From: Kitasatospora sp. MMS16-BH015
Lineage (GTDB): Bacteria; Actinomycetota; Actinomycetes; Streptomycetales; Streptomycetaceae
NCBI RefSeq assembly: GCF_002943525.1
Contig: NZ_CP025394.1
Location: 4,774,001 to 4,838,000 of the forward strand
Reading direction: 5' to 3'
DNA: 64,000 nt
Both the position numbers and the translations under genes were made by a program. The notes beneath the pieces are model-generated. The model saw only the letters and a list, made by a program, of their open reading frames with translations, did not search any database and was not told the DNA's origin. Within the stretch, counting starts at the first letter, position 1, and each line of letters opens with the position of its first letter. Below are positions 8,069 through 17,040 of the stretch, in pieces.

Positions 8069-10078
8069 ATGTTTCAGAGAATCCGCGCCGCACTGATATC
8101 GGCGCTCCTGCTGGTCCCGCTGCTGGGAGCCTTCCCCGCCGCCGCCTCGGCGGCCACCGTGGCGACCCCGTCCGATCCGCAGGCCACGGCGGCGGCCGGG
8201 CAGGTGCTCGACTGGCTGGGGCACCTGCCCGGCCGGGCCGGCCACCGGGTGGTGTCCGGGATGTTCGCCGGGTACAGCGGGACGACCTTCTCGCTCGGGC
8301 AGGTGGAGGGGCTCAAGACGCAGACCGGGCAGTACCCCGGGCTGATCGCCTGCGACTACGGGGCCGGCGGGAGCGCCACCGTCGATTACTCCTGCAACGC
8401 CGAGCTCAAGGCCTGGTGGGCCAAGGGCGGCCTGGTCTCGGTCAGCGTGCACGCGCCGAACCCGGCGCAGCCGAACTTCCAGGGCCTCTACCACCACCTG
8501 GACGGCCTCCCGCAGCTCACCGACCCGGGCACGCCGCTCGGCGCCGCCTGGCAGCAGACCCTGGACCGGATCGCCGCCGGGCTGGCCGAGCTGGACGCGG
8601 CGGGCGTGCCCGTGCTGTTCCGCCCGTTCCACGAGATGAACACCTCCGGGCCGAACGCCTTCTGGTGGAGCGGGCAGGACCGGGCCGCGTACGCCGCTGT
8701 CTGGCAGTACACCTACCGCTACCTGACCCAGGCCAAGGGCCTGCACAACCTGCTCTGGGTCTACTCGCCGCTCTGCGGCGCGGGGGACAGGGCCGCCTAC
8801 TACCCGGGCGACGCCTACACCGACGTGGTCGGCCTGGACTGCTACCCGGCCGATCCGGCGGCGGCCCAGGGCTACGAGGAGCTGACCGCGCTGCACAAGC
8901 CGTTCGCCTTCGCCGAGATCGGACCGCCGAACGACCCGGCCACCCACCTGCCGGCCCCCGCCTCCTACGACTACGGCCGCTGGGCCGAGGCGATCCGCAC
9001 CCGCTTCCCGGCCACCAGCTACTTCCTGGCCTGGAACGACCAGTGGGGGCCGACGGCGCAGCTGGGCGCCACGGCCCTGTGGAACGACCGCTGGACGGTC
9101 GACCTGGGCGGGATCGACCTCGGCGCGAAGACCGACCCGGCCGGGCCGCCGCGGACCCCGGGGCCGGGCGTGCCGCTGGAGGGCTTCGAACAGGGCCTGG
9201 ACGGCTGGGGCGGTTGGCAGACCCTGCACGGGCCCTGGACGGTGACCGAATGGGCCTCCCAGGGGGCCTCCTCGCTCAAGGCCGACGTGGACCTGGCCCA
9301 GCCCGAGACCTACCTGGACAAGACCGGTCACCAGGACCTGAGCGGGTACGCCACGCTCTCGGTGGACGCCCGCACCGCGCCCTGGGGCAGCCCGGCGGCC
9401 GGCACCACGGCCAAGCTCTACCTGCGCACCGGCGCGGGCCTGGCCTGGTACGACAGCGGGCCGACGGTGGTCGGCCCGGACGGCGCCGTGCTCACCCTCC
9501 CGCTCGCCGGGGTGGCCGACCTCGCGGACGTGCGGGAGATCGGCGTCCGCTTCGCGCCCGCGGCCGGGGCCGCGGGCCAGAGCGCGGTTTACCTGGACAA
9601 CCTGACGGCCACCCGCCCGGCGGCGGCCCTCGGCGACTTCGAGACCGGCACCACCGAGGGCTGGGGCGCCTGGCAGATCAAGAACGGCCCCTGGTCGGTC
9701 ACCGAGTGGTCCGCCCAGGGCACCCACGCCCTCAAGGCCGACGTCCAACTGGAGAACGGCGAGTCCTTCCTGCTCCACCGCTTCCCCGCCCCGGCGGACC
9801 TGAGCGGCCGCCTCATCCTCACCGCCACCGCCCGTACCGCCCCCTGGGGCGCCCAGGCCACCGGCACCGAGGCCAAGCTCTACCTGAAGACCGGCCCCAC
9901 CTGCGCCTGGCACGACAGCGGCCCCTTCCCCGTCACCCCCACCGCAACCCGCCTCGCCTTCAACCTCGCCAACGTCCCCGACCTCACCCAGGTCTGCGAG
10001 GTCGGCGTCGACTTCGCCCCCGCCCCCGGAGCCACCGGCCAGTCGGCCGTCTACCTGGACGGAGTCACGGCTCAGTAG
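8069..10078 (+). CDS. Secreted GH26-type beta-mannanase with two C-terminal binding repeats
   Basis: A 669-residue exported glycoside hydrolase that probably cuts beta-1,4-mannan. Residues 1-31 are a Sec signal peptide ending AAASAATVA. The catalytic domain (about 40-370) has VSGMFAGYSG, the acid/base motif FRPFHEMN (Glu189) and the nucleophile motif FAFAEIG (Glu283), both typical of family 26. Two homologous modules of about 145 residues follow, each beginning with a GFE/DFE-type strand and a GPW(T/S)VTEW motif, and probably binding mannan. The start is placed at the ATG at 8069 because it directly precedes the signal peptide. Confidence 0.85.
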   Translation: MFQRIRAALISALLLVPLLGAFPAAASAATVATPSDPQATAAAGQVLDWLGHLPGRAGHRVVSGMFAGYSGTTFSLGQVEGLKTQTGQYPGLIACDYGAGGSATVDYSCNAELKAWWAKGGLVSVSVHAPNPAQPNFQGLYHHLDGLPQLTDPGTPLGAAWQQTLDRIAAGLAELDAAGVPVLFRPFHEMNTSGPNAFWWSGQDRAAYAAVWQYTYRYLTQAKGLHNLLWVYSPLCGAGDRAAYYPGDAYTDVVGLDCYPADPAAAQGYEELTALHKPFAFAEIGPPNDPATHLPAPASYDYGRWAEAIRTRFPATSYFLAWNDQWGPTAQLGATALWNDRWTVDLGGIDLGAKTDPAGPPRTPGPGVPLEGFEQGLDGWGGWQTLHGPWTVTEWASQGASSLKADVDLAQPETYLDKTGHQDLSGYATLSVDARTAPWGSPAAGTTAKLYLRTGAGLAWYDSGPTVVGPDGAVLTLPLAGVADLADVREIGVRFAPAAGAAGQSAVYLDNLTATRPAAALGDFETGTTEGWGAWQIKNGPWSVTEWSAQGTHALKADVQLENGESFLLHRFPAPADLSGRLILTATARTAPWGAQATGTEAKLYLKTGPTCAWHDSGPFPVTPTATRLAFNLANVPDLTQVCEVGVDFAPAPGATGQSAVYLDGVTAQ

Positions 10079-10617
10079 GCCAGCAGGTCCTCGGTGACCA
10101 GGTCGAAGCCGAACGGCTCGGGGATGTGCAGGGTCTCACCGAACTCCACGTCCTCGCGCCGGTGGTACCTGGTCCCCTCGGGCCGGCTGAACAGGGTGAC
10201 GGACTTCTGCCGGGCATCCACCAGCAGGTACAGCGGGATCCCCATCAACGGGTAGTCGCGGACCTTCCCCACCCAGTCGTTCTCCGGGTTCGAGGGCGAG
10301 ACCAGCTCGACGGCCACCGCGGCCAGCTCGGCCGGGATCTGGTTCGCCGAGGTCTGCAGCGCGACCTCCGGAAGGTAGGTCAGGTCGGGGTTGCGGCTCT
10401 TGCCGACGGCGGGCGAGACCAGGTCGGTGTTCTCGCTGGGCAGCAGTTCGGCCGGGGCGTGCCGGTCGAACTGCCGGCGGACCAGCAGCAGGTTCCGCTG
10501 GTGGATGCCGGATGGGCTGACCGTCATCACGATGGTGTCGCCCGAGAGCTCCACCTTGAAGCCGTCCGGCAGGCTCCGGCGGGCTTCCTCGAGGAGGGCG
10601 AAGCGCTCCGGGTTCAT
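10072..10617 (-). CDS. Uma2/DUF820 family protein
   Basis: A 181-residue protein of the Uma2 (DUF820) group, predicted to have a PD-(D/E)XK nuclease-like fold. Visible core motifs are NPDLTYLPE, AVAVELVSPSN and DYPLMGIPLYLLVDARQKSV. The ATG at 10617 has GGAG upstream. These genes are multi-copy in streptomycetes and their cellular role is unclear. The 3' end overlaps the mannanase stop by seven bases in a convergent arrangement. Confidence 0.8.
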   Translation of the reverse strand: MNPERFALLEEARRSLPDGFKVELSGDTIVMTVSPSGIHQRNLLLVRRQFDRHAPAELLPSENTDLVSPAVGKSRNPDLTYLPEVALQTSANQIPAELAAVAVELVSPSNPENDWVGKVRDYPLMGIPLYLLVDARQKSVTLFSRPEGTRYHRREDVEFGETLHIPEPFGFDLVTEDLLAY

Positions 10618-10674
10618 GCGCGGTGTCTCCAGGGGTGAGCCGGGCAGCAGCCTCAGCCTAGCCCCGGGGAACAC

Positions 10675-10712
10675 GAGAAGGCCCCCGAAGCGAGTGCTTC
10701 GGGGGCCTTCTC
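10675..10712 (-). terminator. Strong 17-bp hairpin after the tRNA cluster
   Basis: A perfect 17-bp stem (arms 10675-10691 and 10696-10712) with a 4-base loop lies just beyond the 3' end of the minus-strand tRNA cluster, and upstream of the Uma2 gene. Confidence 0.75.
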
Positions 10713-10719
10713 AGTACAG

Positions 10720-10793
10720 TGGCCAGGGCCGGGGTCGAACCGGCGACCTCCCGCTTTTCAGGCGGGCGCTCGTACCAACTGAGCTACCTGGCC
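10720..10793 (-). tRNA. tRNA-Phe (GAA)
   Basis: Read on the minus strand this gives a 74-base cloverleaf with acceptor GGCCAGG/CCTGGCC, anticodon loop CTGAAAA (anticodon GAA) and T-loop GGTTCGA. CCA is not encoded. It is the last of three tandem minus-strand tRNAs. Confidence 0.95.
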
Positions 10794-10820
10794 GTACTGC
10801 ACCGTCTCTTGCGAGACGAG

Positions 10821-10894
10821 CGATCCTGACGGGACTTGAACCCGCGACCTCCACCTTGACAGGGTGGCGAGCTAACCAACTGCTCCACAGGACC
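10821..10894 (-). tRNA. tRNA-Asp (GTC)
   Basis: A 74-base cloverleaf with acceptor GGTCCTG/CAGGATC (one G-T pair), anticodon loop CTGTCAA (anticodon GTC) and T-loop GGTTCAA. CCA is not encoded. It is the middle gene of the Glu-Asp-Phe cluster. Confidence 0.95.
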
Positions 10895-10954
10895 ATCTGT
10901 GCGGATCCTATCCGCTTCAGCCTCTCGCGAAGCTGACTGTACTACGGTACTGCG

Positions 10955-11027
10955 TGCCCCCAACGGGATTCGAACCCGTGCTACCGCCTTGAAAGGGCGG
11001 CGTCCTGGGCCACTAGACGATGAGGGC
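10955..11027 (-). tRNA. tRNA-Glu (TTC)
   Basis: A 73-base cloverleaf with acceptor GCCCTCA/TGGGGGC, anticodon loop CTTTCAA (anticodon TTC) and T-loop GGTTCGA. CCA is not encoded. It is the first gene of the minus-strand cluster. Confidence 0.95.
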
Positions 11028-11144
11028 TTGCGGCTCTTCCCGCCGGTTCAATCCGGCGTTCGGGGACGTCGAGAAGCATATGGGATGTGGGGCGGGAACA
11101 CCAAAACGGTTTACGGCAGGTGGGTGGGGGTGGGTCGGGGCTGG

Positions 11145-11486
11145 TCAGGACCAGCCGAGTTCGTGGAGCTCGTGGTCGTCGAAGCCGAAGTGGTGGGCGA
11201 CCTCGTGGATGACCGTGGTGCGGACCTCGGCGACGGCCTCCTCCTGGGTGGCGCAGTGTCGGAGGGTCGGGCCCATGTAGATGATGATCCGGTCGGGGAG
11301 CACCCCGGCGTACCACTCGCCGCGCTCGGTGAGCGGCGTCCCCTCGTACAGCCCGAGCAGCTCCGGCTCGGCCGGATCGGGCTCGTCCTCGACGAAGATC
11401 GCGACGTTGTCCATCATCGCGGCGAGCTGCGGGGGGATCTGGTCGAGGGCATCGGCGACCAGCGTCTCGAACTCGTCCCGGGTCAT
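11145..11486 (-). CDS. Metallopeptidase-family protein (zincin-like)
   Basis: A 113-residue cytosolic protein with the zinc-protease motif HEVAHHFGFDDHEL near the C-terminus; the two His of HExxH and a later acidic residue would bind the metal. The N-terminal half includes IFVEDEP and LLGLYEGTPLTERG, characteristic of the short actinobacterial metallopeptidase family once listed as DUF1025. The ATG at 11486 follows GGTGGAC. The substrate is unknown. It lies just upstream of the tRNA cluster on the same strand. Confidence 0.8.
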   Translation of the reverse strand: MTRDEFETLVADALDQIPPQLAAMMDNVAIFVEDEPDPAEPELLGLYEGTPLTERGEWYAGVLPDRIIIYMGPTLRHCATQEEAVAEVRTTVIHEVAHHFGFDDHELHELGWS

Positions 11487-11622
11487 GTCCACCGGTTCAT
11501 TGTCGGGTGCCCGGTGACGGTGCGCCAGGTGATCGACACCGGAGATTCGGGTGATCGGGGCCGGTGCGGCGGGCGGCCACGCCCGGGATGCCGCCGATCG
11601 GGGTGGTGGTTGACTGGTGGGC

Positions 11623-12078
11623 ATGACAGTCGAACGGACCGCGGAGGCCGCGCCGCCGCGGGCGCGGGCCCACCGGCAGGGGCAGGGGCCCGTGCTCGGA
11701 GTGGTCGCGCTCGGTGGGGTGCTCGGGGCCTGGGCCCGGTACGGCGCCGGGCTGCTCTGGCCCACCGCCGCCGGGGCCTTCCCGTGGACCACGCTGCTGG
11801 TCAACGTGGTCGGCTGCGCCGTGATCGGCTTCTTCCTGGTGGCGGTGACCGAGGTCTGGGCGCCGCACCCGCTGCTCCGCCCGTTCTTCGGCACCGGCGT
11901 GCTCGGCGGCTTCACCACCTTCTCCACCTACGTGCTGGACGCGCACGGCCTGGTCGAGCGTGGCGAGGCGGTCAAGGGCTTGGGGTACCTGGCGGGCACG
12001 CTGGTGGCCGCGCTCGGCGCGGTCTGGCTGAGCGCGAGCCTGACCCGGTGGGCGTTCGGACGGAGGACGGCCCGATGA
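11623..12078 (+). CDS. crcB: CrcB/Fluc fluoride channel subunit 1
   Basis: A 151-residue membrane protein with four predicted helices. CrcB signatures are visible: GGVLGAWARYG in helix 1, TTLLVNVVGCAVIGF (the conserved Asn) and GTGVLGGFTTFSTYVLD. The family forms dimeric channels that export fluoride. Its stop overlaps the next gene's ATG in an ATGA, so translation is probably coupled. A GTG at 11617 is an alternative start. Confidence 0.9.
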   Translation: MTVERTAEAAPPRARAHRQGQGPVLGVVALGGVLGAWARYGAGLLWPTAAGAFPWTTLLVNVVGCAVIGFFLVAVTEVWAPHPLLRPFFGTGVLGGFTTFSTYVLDAHGLVERGEAVKGLGYLAGTLVAALGAVWLSASLTRWAFGRRTAR

Positions 12079-12464
12079 ACGAGAACGTGATCGAGAACGA
12101 GAACGTGAACGTGATCGAGAACGAGACCGCGATCGAGACCGTGGCCGCGCTGCGGCTGACCGTCTTCGTCGGCGAGAACGACGTCTGGCACCACCGCCCG
12201 CTCTACAGCGAGATCGTGCACCGCGCGCACGCCGCCGGCCTGGCCGGGGCGAGCGTGTTCCGGGGCGTCGAGGGCTTCGGCGGCTCGGCGGTGGTGCACA
12301 CCACCCGGCTGCTCTCGCTCGGCGAGGACCTGCCGGTGGCCGTGGTGATCGTGGACGCGCCCGAGCGCGTCCGAGCCTTCCTGCCGGAGCTGGCCGGTCT
12401 GGTGGCCGAGGGCCTGGCGGTGCTGGACAGTTGTGAGACCGTCAGGTTCGGGGACGGGGCGTGA
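12075..12464 (+). CDS. DUF190 family protein between two crcB genes
   Basis: A 129-residue soluble protein. The DUF190 core is visible as LRLTVFVGENDVWHHRPLYSEIV, GASVFRGVEGFG and LPVAVVIVDAPERV. The N-terminus has an odd run of alternating ENV/NEN residues encoded by a short DNA repeat at 12079-12130. It overlaps both flanking crcB genes by four bases. DUF190 proteins often accompany crcB and may act in fluoride tolerance, but their exact role is not established. Confidence 0.85.
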   Translation: MNENVIENENVNVIENETAIETVAALRLTVFVGENDVWHHRPLYSEIVHRAHAAGLAGASVFRGVEGFGGSAVVHTTRLLSLGEDLPVAVVIVDAPERVRAFLPELAGLVAEGLAVLDSCETVRFGDGA

Positions 12465-12844
12465 GTGCGGCGAACTGGCTACTGGTGGCGGCCGGGGCCG
12501 CGGTCGGTGCGCCGCTGCGGTGCCTGACGGACCGTGTGGTGCAGGCCCGGCACGACACCGTCTTCCCCTGGGGCACCTTCACCGTCAACGTGGTCGGCAG
12601 CGCGGTGCTCGGCCTGGTCGGCGGCGCGGTGGCCGCCGGCGCCGGCTCCCCGCACCTGCAACTGCTGGTCGGCACCGGCTTCTGCGGCGCGCTCACCACG
12701 TACTCCACGTTCGGCTACGAGACCCTGCGGCTGGCCGAGACCGGCGCGCGGCTGCTCGCCTTCGCCAATGTGTGCGGCAGCCTGCTGGCCGGCCTCGGAG
12801 CGGTCTGGCTCGGCACCGAGGTGGCCACCGCGATCTGGGGCTGA
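12461..12844 (+). CDS. crcB: CrcB/Fluc fluoride channel subunit 2
   Basis: A 127-residue membrane protein starting at a GTG that overlaps the DUF190 stop (GTGA). It has the CrcB motifs VGAPLRCLTDR, GTFTVNVVGSAVLGLV and GTGFCGALTTYSTFGYE. With the first copy it would form a heterodimeric channel, as in other Gram-positive bacteria with paired crcB genes. No fluoride-riboswitch-like sequence was found ahead of the operon. Confidence 0.9.
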   Translation: MSAANWLLVAAGAAVGAPLRCLTDRVVQARHDTVFPWGTFTVNVVGSAVLGLVGGAVAAGAGSPHLQLLVGTGFCGALTTYSTFGYETLRLAETGARLLAFANVCGSLLAGLGAVWLGTEVATAIWG

Positions 12845-12959
12845 GCCCGAGCGGCTGTTCGGGCCGTGTCCGGAGGCGGGGCGCGCGCGTTGGGCACCGA
12901 AAGGGGCCGCGCGGGCGGTGTGCGCCGTACGGCGGGCGGCCCGGCGGGAGGTAAGCGCG

Positions 12960-13571
12960 GTGGAAGCGGTACGTGTGGTGGGCCCGGATGCGAGGACGAC
13001 GGCCCCGGTGGCCCCGAGGACGGGCGCGGCGGAGCGGGCCGGGGGCGCGCGGCGACGACGGGCGCTCCGGGGCGTGGCCCTGGCGCTGGCCGGGGTCGGG
13101 GCCGGGGTGGGCGTCACCGGGTGCATGTCGGTGGGCGGCAGCTCCTCGGAGCAGGCGCCCGGCATCCAGCCGGTCGGGCAGGGCGGGGCGATCACCAAGA
13201 GCGGTCCGGCGGCCCCCGGTGGGGCGCGCAGCGGGGGCGGGCAGCACGGCGAGCGCTCCTCCGGTGCCGCGAGTGCCCAGAGCACGCCCACCGCCTCGGT
13301 CACCGGCAGCGCCCCCGGCCTGCCGGCCGTGGTGCCGGTCGCGCCCGGCGTCCCCGCGCCGCTGCCGCCCGGCAGCCCGGCGCCCAGCAGCAGCCCCAGC
13401 CCGCACCCCTCCGCCTCGCACAGCGCGGCCCCGGCCTCGCCCACCCCCTCGGCCCCCACCGACCCCTCGCCGACCCCCTCGCCGAGCGCCTCCAGCGCCG
13501 CGCCCTCCCCGGAACCCTCGCCCAGCACCAGTGGTTCGGCGGCTCCATCGGCCGAGCCCTCCGCTCATTAG
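12960..13571 (+). CDS. Pro/Ser-rich putative lipoprotein
   Basis: A 203-residue protein from the GTG at 12960, which follows GGGAGG at 12946-12951. An Arg-rich stretch (GGARRRRALRG) leads into a hydrophobic segment ending VGVTGCMSVGG, a lipobox-like site. The rest is low complexity, dominated by Pro, Ser and Ala with no folded domain visible. It may be a wall-spanning spacer protein. The reading is supported by codon-position GC bias rather than by homology. Confidence 0.5.
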   Translation: MEAVRVVGPDARTTAPVAPRTGAAERAGGARRRRALRGVALALAGVGAGVGVTGCMSVGGSSSEQAPGIQPVGQGGAITKSGPAAPGGARSGGGQHGERSSGAASAQSTPTASVTGSAPGLPAVVPVAPGVPAPLPPGSPAPSSSPSPHPSASHSAAPASPTPSAPTDPSPTPSPSASSAAPSPEPSPSTSGSAAPSAEPSAH

Positions 13572-13769
13572 CGGTCTGGCCAGGGGATTTGCCTCCGATC
13601 CCCAGGTTCGCCTATGGTGGTAGATCGTTCGTATGATCCATTTGTCTGGCGCCCTCATTCACTAACTGGCGCCCTTGGCGCGTTCCGGTGATCCGTGGCT
13701 GACCGCATAGAGGCGGTTGTGTAACAGAACCCCGGACTTTGGCGCGTGCCACTTCCGGAAGGTTTTGCA

Positions 13770-16073
13770 TTGTCTCTCGTTGACGACGCCCGCTTCGCCA
13801 TGCCCGCGAACGGCTCGGACTCCGACGCCCCCACCACCGACTCCCTCGAGACCACCGCCGTCGAGGCCGCCGAGATCGCGGCCGACCTGGACGAGCTGGA
13901 CGCCGAGCTCGACGCCGACACCGACGCTGTCGCCGAGCAGGACGAGGCCGAGGCCGCCCCCGCCGAGCCCACCGTCACCTTCGGTGACCTGGGCCTGCAC
14001 GACGACGTGGTGCGGGCGCTCGCCAAGCGCGGCGTCACCACCCCGTTCCCGATCCAGGCCGCGACCATCCCGGACGCGCTGGCCGGCAAGGACGTGCTCG
14101 GCCGTGGCCGCACCGGCTCCGGCAAGACCCTGAGCTTCGGCCTGCCGCTGCTCACCCGCCTCGCCGGTGGCGAGCGCACCCGCCCGAAGCACCCGCGCGG
14201 CCTGATCCTGGTGCCGACCCGCGAGCTGGCCATGCAGGTCGCCGACGCCCTGGAGCCCTTCGGCTCGGTGCTCGGCCTCAAGCTCAAGGTCGTCTGCGGT
14301 GGCACCTCGATGTCGAACCAGATCTACGCGCTGGAGCGCGGTGTCGACGTCCTGGTCGCCACCCCCGGCCGTCTGCGTGACCTGATCAACCGCGGCAGCG
14401 CCAAGCTCGGCGACGTCGAGACCGTCGTCCTCGACGAGGCCGACCAGATGGCCGACATGGGCTTCCTGCCCGAGGTCACCGAGATCCTCGACCAGGTGCC
14501 GGCCGGCGGTCAGCGCCTGCTCTTCTCCGCCACCCTGGAGAACGAGATCGACACCCTGGTCAAGCGCTACCTGAAGAGCCCGGTCACCCACGAGGTCGAC
14601 CCGTCGGCCGGTGCCGTCACCACCATGACGCACCACATCCTCGTGGTGAAGCCGAAGGACAAGGCCCCGATCACCAACGCGATCGCCGCCCGCAAGGGCC
14701 GCACGATCATCTTCGTCCGCACCCAGATGGGCGCCGACCGCGTGGCCGAGCAGCTCATCGAGGCCGGTGTGAAGGCCGACGCGCTGCACGGCGGCATGAC
14801 CCAGGGCGCCCGTACCCGCGTCCTCGGCGACTTCAAGGACGGCTACGTCAACGTGGTCGTCGCCACCGACGTGGCCGCCCGTGGCATCCACGTCGACGGC
14901 ATCGACCTGGTGCTCAACGTCGACCCGGCCGGTGACCACAAGGACTACCTGCACCGCTCCGGCCGCACCGCCCGGGCCGGCCGCTCCGGCGCCGTCGTCA
15001 CCCTGGTGCTGCCGCACCAGCGCCGTGGCGTCTTCCGCCTGATGGAGGACGCGGGTGTGGAGGCCAGCCGCCACATCCTCGACCACGCCTTCGACGCCGA
15101 GGTCGCCAAGATCACCGGCGCCCGCTCGCTGGTCGAGGTCCAGGCCGAGTCGGCCTCCGGCATCGCCGGTGCCGCCGAGCGCGAGGTCGCCGAGATGACC
15201 CGCCAGCTGGAGCGCGCGCAGCGTCGCGCCACCGAGCTGCGCGAGGAGGCCGACCGCCTGGCCGCCCGCGCCGCCCGTGAGCGTGCCGACTTGGGCATCG
15301 AGGACGAGGCCCCCGCCGCCGAGGACACCACCGAGGAGGCCCCGGCCGCCGAGGCCGCCGCCCCCGCCGTCGAGGCCGAGCGCACCCCGAGCTACCGCGA
15401 GGCCCGCACCGAGCGCCCGTCCTACGGCAACCGCGAGGACCGTCCGGCCCGCTCCTTCGGTGACCGCGACCGTGGCGACCGTGGTGGCTTCAACCGTGAC
15501 GACCGTGGTGGCCGTCCGTCCTTCGGTGACCGCGACCGCGGCGACCGTGGCGGCCGTTCCTTCGGTGACCGCGACAACCGCTCGGGTGGCTTCAACCGCG
15601 AGGACCGTCCGGCCCGCTCCTTCGGGGACCGCGACCGTGGCGACCGTGGTGGCTTCAACCGTGACGACCGCGGTGGCCGTCCGTCCTTCGGCGACCGTGA
15701 CAACCGCTCCGGTGGCTTCAACCGCGACAACCGCTCGGGTGGCTTCAACCGGGACAACCGTTCCGGGGGCTTCAACCGTGACGACCGCGGTGGCCGTCCG
15801 TCCTTCGGCGACCGTGACAACCGTTCCGGTGGCTTCAACCGCGACGACCGCGGCGGCCGTTCCTTCGGCGACCGCCCGTCCTTCGGTGACCGCGACCGTG
15901 GCGCCGCCGGCGCGAGCCGTCCGTTCTCGCGCCGCGACGACCACCGCTCGGGTGGCCGCCCGCAGGGTGGCTTCAACCGTGACGACCGTGGTGGCCGTCC
16001 GTCCTTCGGCGACCGTGACAACCGCTCCGGTGGTTTCAACCGCGACGACCGCAAGCCGCGCTGGAAGAGCTGA
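13770..16073 (+). CDS. DEAD-box ATP-dependent RNA helicase with RG-rich tail
   Basis: A 767-residue protein from the TTG at 13770, chosen because GGAAGG lies seven bases upstream; a GTG at 13746 is also in frame. The acidic N-terminus (about 1-60) precedes a complete helicase core: Q motif (PFPIQAATIP), motif I GRTGSGKT, Ia PTRELAMQ, II LDEADQM, III SAT, V VATDVAARGIHVDG and VI HRSGRTARAGR. From about residue 550 the tail is a long run of SFGDRD, GGFNRDD and RGGRP units, a disordered RNA-binding extension. It probably unwinds structured RNA in cold stress or ribosome assembly. The 200-base gap upstream may hold a long leader. Confidence 0.9.
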   Translation: MSLVDDARFAMPANGSDSDAPTTDSLETTAVEAAEIAADLDELDAELDADTDAVAEQDEAEAAPAEPTVTFGDLGLHDDVVRALAKRGVTTPFPIQAATIPDALAGKDVLGRGRTGSGKTLSFGLPLLTRLAGGERTRPKHPRGLILVPTRELAMQVADALEPFGSVLGLKLKVVCGGTSMSNQIYALERGVDVLVATPGRLRDLINRGSAKLGDVETVVLDEADQMADMGFLPEVTEILDQVPAGGQRLLFSATLENEIDTLVKRYLKSPVTHEVDPSAGAVTTMTHHILVVKPKDKAPITNAIAARKGRTIIFVRTQMGADRVAEQLIEAGVKADALHGGMTQGARTRVLGDFKDGYVNVVVATDVAARGIHVDGIDLVLNVDPAGDHKDYLHRSGRTARAGRSGAVVTLVLPHQRRGVFRLMEDAGVEASRHILDHAFDAEVAKITGARSLVEVQAESASGIAGAAEREVAEMTRQLERAQRRATELREEADRLAARAARERADLGIEDEAPAAEDTTEEAPAAEAAAPAVEAERTPSYREARTERPSYGNREDRPARSFGDRDRGDRGGFNRDDRGGRPSFGDRDRGDRGGRSFGDRDNRSGGFNREDRPARSFGDRDRGDRGGFNRDDRGGRPSFGDRDNRSGGFNRDNRSGGFNRDNRSGGFNRDDRGGRPSFGDRDNRSGGFNRDDRGGRSFGDRPSFGDRDRGAAGASRPFSRRDDHRSGGRPQGGFNRDDRGGRPSFGDRDNRSGGFNRDDRKPRWKS
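15420..16065 (+). repeat. Coding repeats of the helicase RG-rich tail
   Basis: Imperfect units encoding GGFNRD(D/N)R and RPSFGDRD recur about every 30-60 bases through the end of the helicase gene. The repeats are in frame and need no separate function at the DNA level. Confidence 0.85.
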
Positions 16074-16092
16074 CCGGCTCCGCACCGCCTCC

Positions 16093-16125
16093 GAAGGCCC
16101 GTCCCGCTCCGCGGGGCGGGCCTTC
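16093..16125 (+). terminator. Hairpin terminator after the helicase gene
   Basis: GAAGGCCCGTCCC pairs with GGGGCGGGCCTTC (one G-T pair) across a short loop, 20 bases after the helicase stop. Confidence 0.75.
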
Positions 16126-16196
16126 CGCGTACCTGACCGCTTCCTGCCTCGGAAAACCTTTGGCGGGTGGGGAGTTGATGACCTAGCGTGACGCGG

Positions 16197-17009
16197 ATGG
16201 GAAATCGACTGCAGAACGTCGCGGCGTCCAACGAGGAGATCGCCGCGCGGGGGAGTTACCAGGCGCCCTCCGGGGCCGAGGTGGAGATCGCGGCGGCGCT
16301 GGCCGCCGCCCGGGCCGGCACGGTCTCGTACGGGCCCGAGGAGGAGTACCCCGCCGGAGCCGGGCCGTACGGCGGCCGGATCGAGGTGACGGCCGAGGGC
16401 AGCATGACGGCGGCCCGGCGGCTGGTCGAGGCGGGCGGGCGGCACGTCGGGGTGCTCAACTTCGCCTCCGCGCGCAACCCGGGCGGCGGCTACCTGCGCG
16501 GGTCCAAGGCCCAGGAGGAGGACCTCTGCCGCTCGGCCCTGCTCTACCACTGCCTGCTGGCCGCCCCCGACTACTACGAGGCGCACCGGGCCTCGACCGA
16601 CCTGCGGTACAGCCACCGGGTGATCTTCTCCCCGGCCGTGCCGGTGATCCGGGACGACCACCGGGAGCTCCTCGAACGGCCCTACCCCGTCTCCTTCCTG
16701 ACCTCGCCGGCGCCCAACGCCGGTCAGCTGGCGCTGCGTTCGGAAGGCCGACCGGTGGACGTGCGGGCCGAGCTGGTCGAGCGGGCCGGGCGGGTGCTGG
16801 CGGTGGCCGAGCGGCACGGGGTGCGGGAGTTGGTGCTCGGGGCCTGGGGCTGCGGGGTGTTCGGCAACGACCCGGCCGAGGTGGCGGAGGCCTTCGCCCA
16901 GGCCCTCGGCAGCCACGGCGCGGCCTTCGACACGGTGGTCTTCGCGGTCTGGGACCGGTCGCCGGTCTCGCCGAACCGGGCCGCGTTCGAGGCCCGGTTC
17001 GGTTCCTGA
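16197..17009 (+). CDS. TIGR02452/bacterial PARG-type macrodomain protein
   Basis: A 270-residue protein that probably removes ADP-ribose from proteins. It has the PARG signature, a Gly-rich loop followed by QEE, as NPGGGYLRGSKAQEEDL. Other family blocks are GVLNFASARNPGGG and VLGAWGCGVFGNDP near the C-terminus. The ATG at 16197 is used; a GTG at 16188 is in frame. It is transcribed alone after the helicase terminator. The natural substrate in streptomycetes is not known. Confidence 0.85.
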   Translation: MGNRLQNVAASNEEIAARGSYQAPSGAEVEIAAALAAARAGTVSYGPEEEYPAGAGPYGGRIEVTAEGSMTAARRLVEAGGRHVGVLNFASARNPGGGYLRGSKAQEEDLCRSALLYHCLLAAPDYYEAHRASTDLRYSHRVIFSPAVPVIRDDHRELLERPYPVSFLTSPAPNAGQLALRSEGRPVDVRAELVERAGRVLAVAERHGVRELVLGAWGCGVFGNDPAEVAEAFAQALGSHGAAFDTVVFAVWDRSPVSPNRAAFEARFGS

Positions 17010-17040
17010 GGCGTCGGCTGCTCTGCCCCTGGCTTCCTGG

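Noticed and set aside
11487..11622. Fluoride riboswitch ahead of the crcB operon
   Set aside because: I looked for the conserved GGNGATGG and pseudoknot blocks before 11623 and did not find them.
15420..16065. Possible CRISPR-like array in the helicase tail
   Set aside because: Units are in frame, directly adjacent and of uneven length, with no unique spacers; they encode the RG-rich tail.
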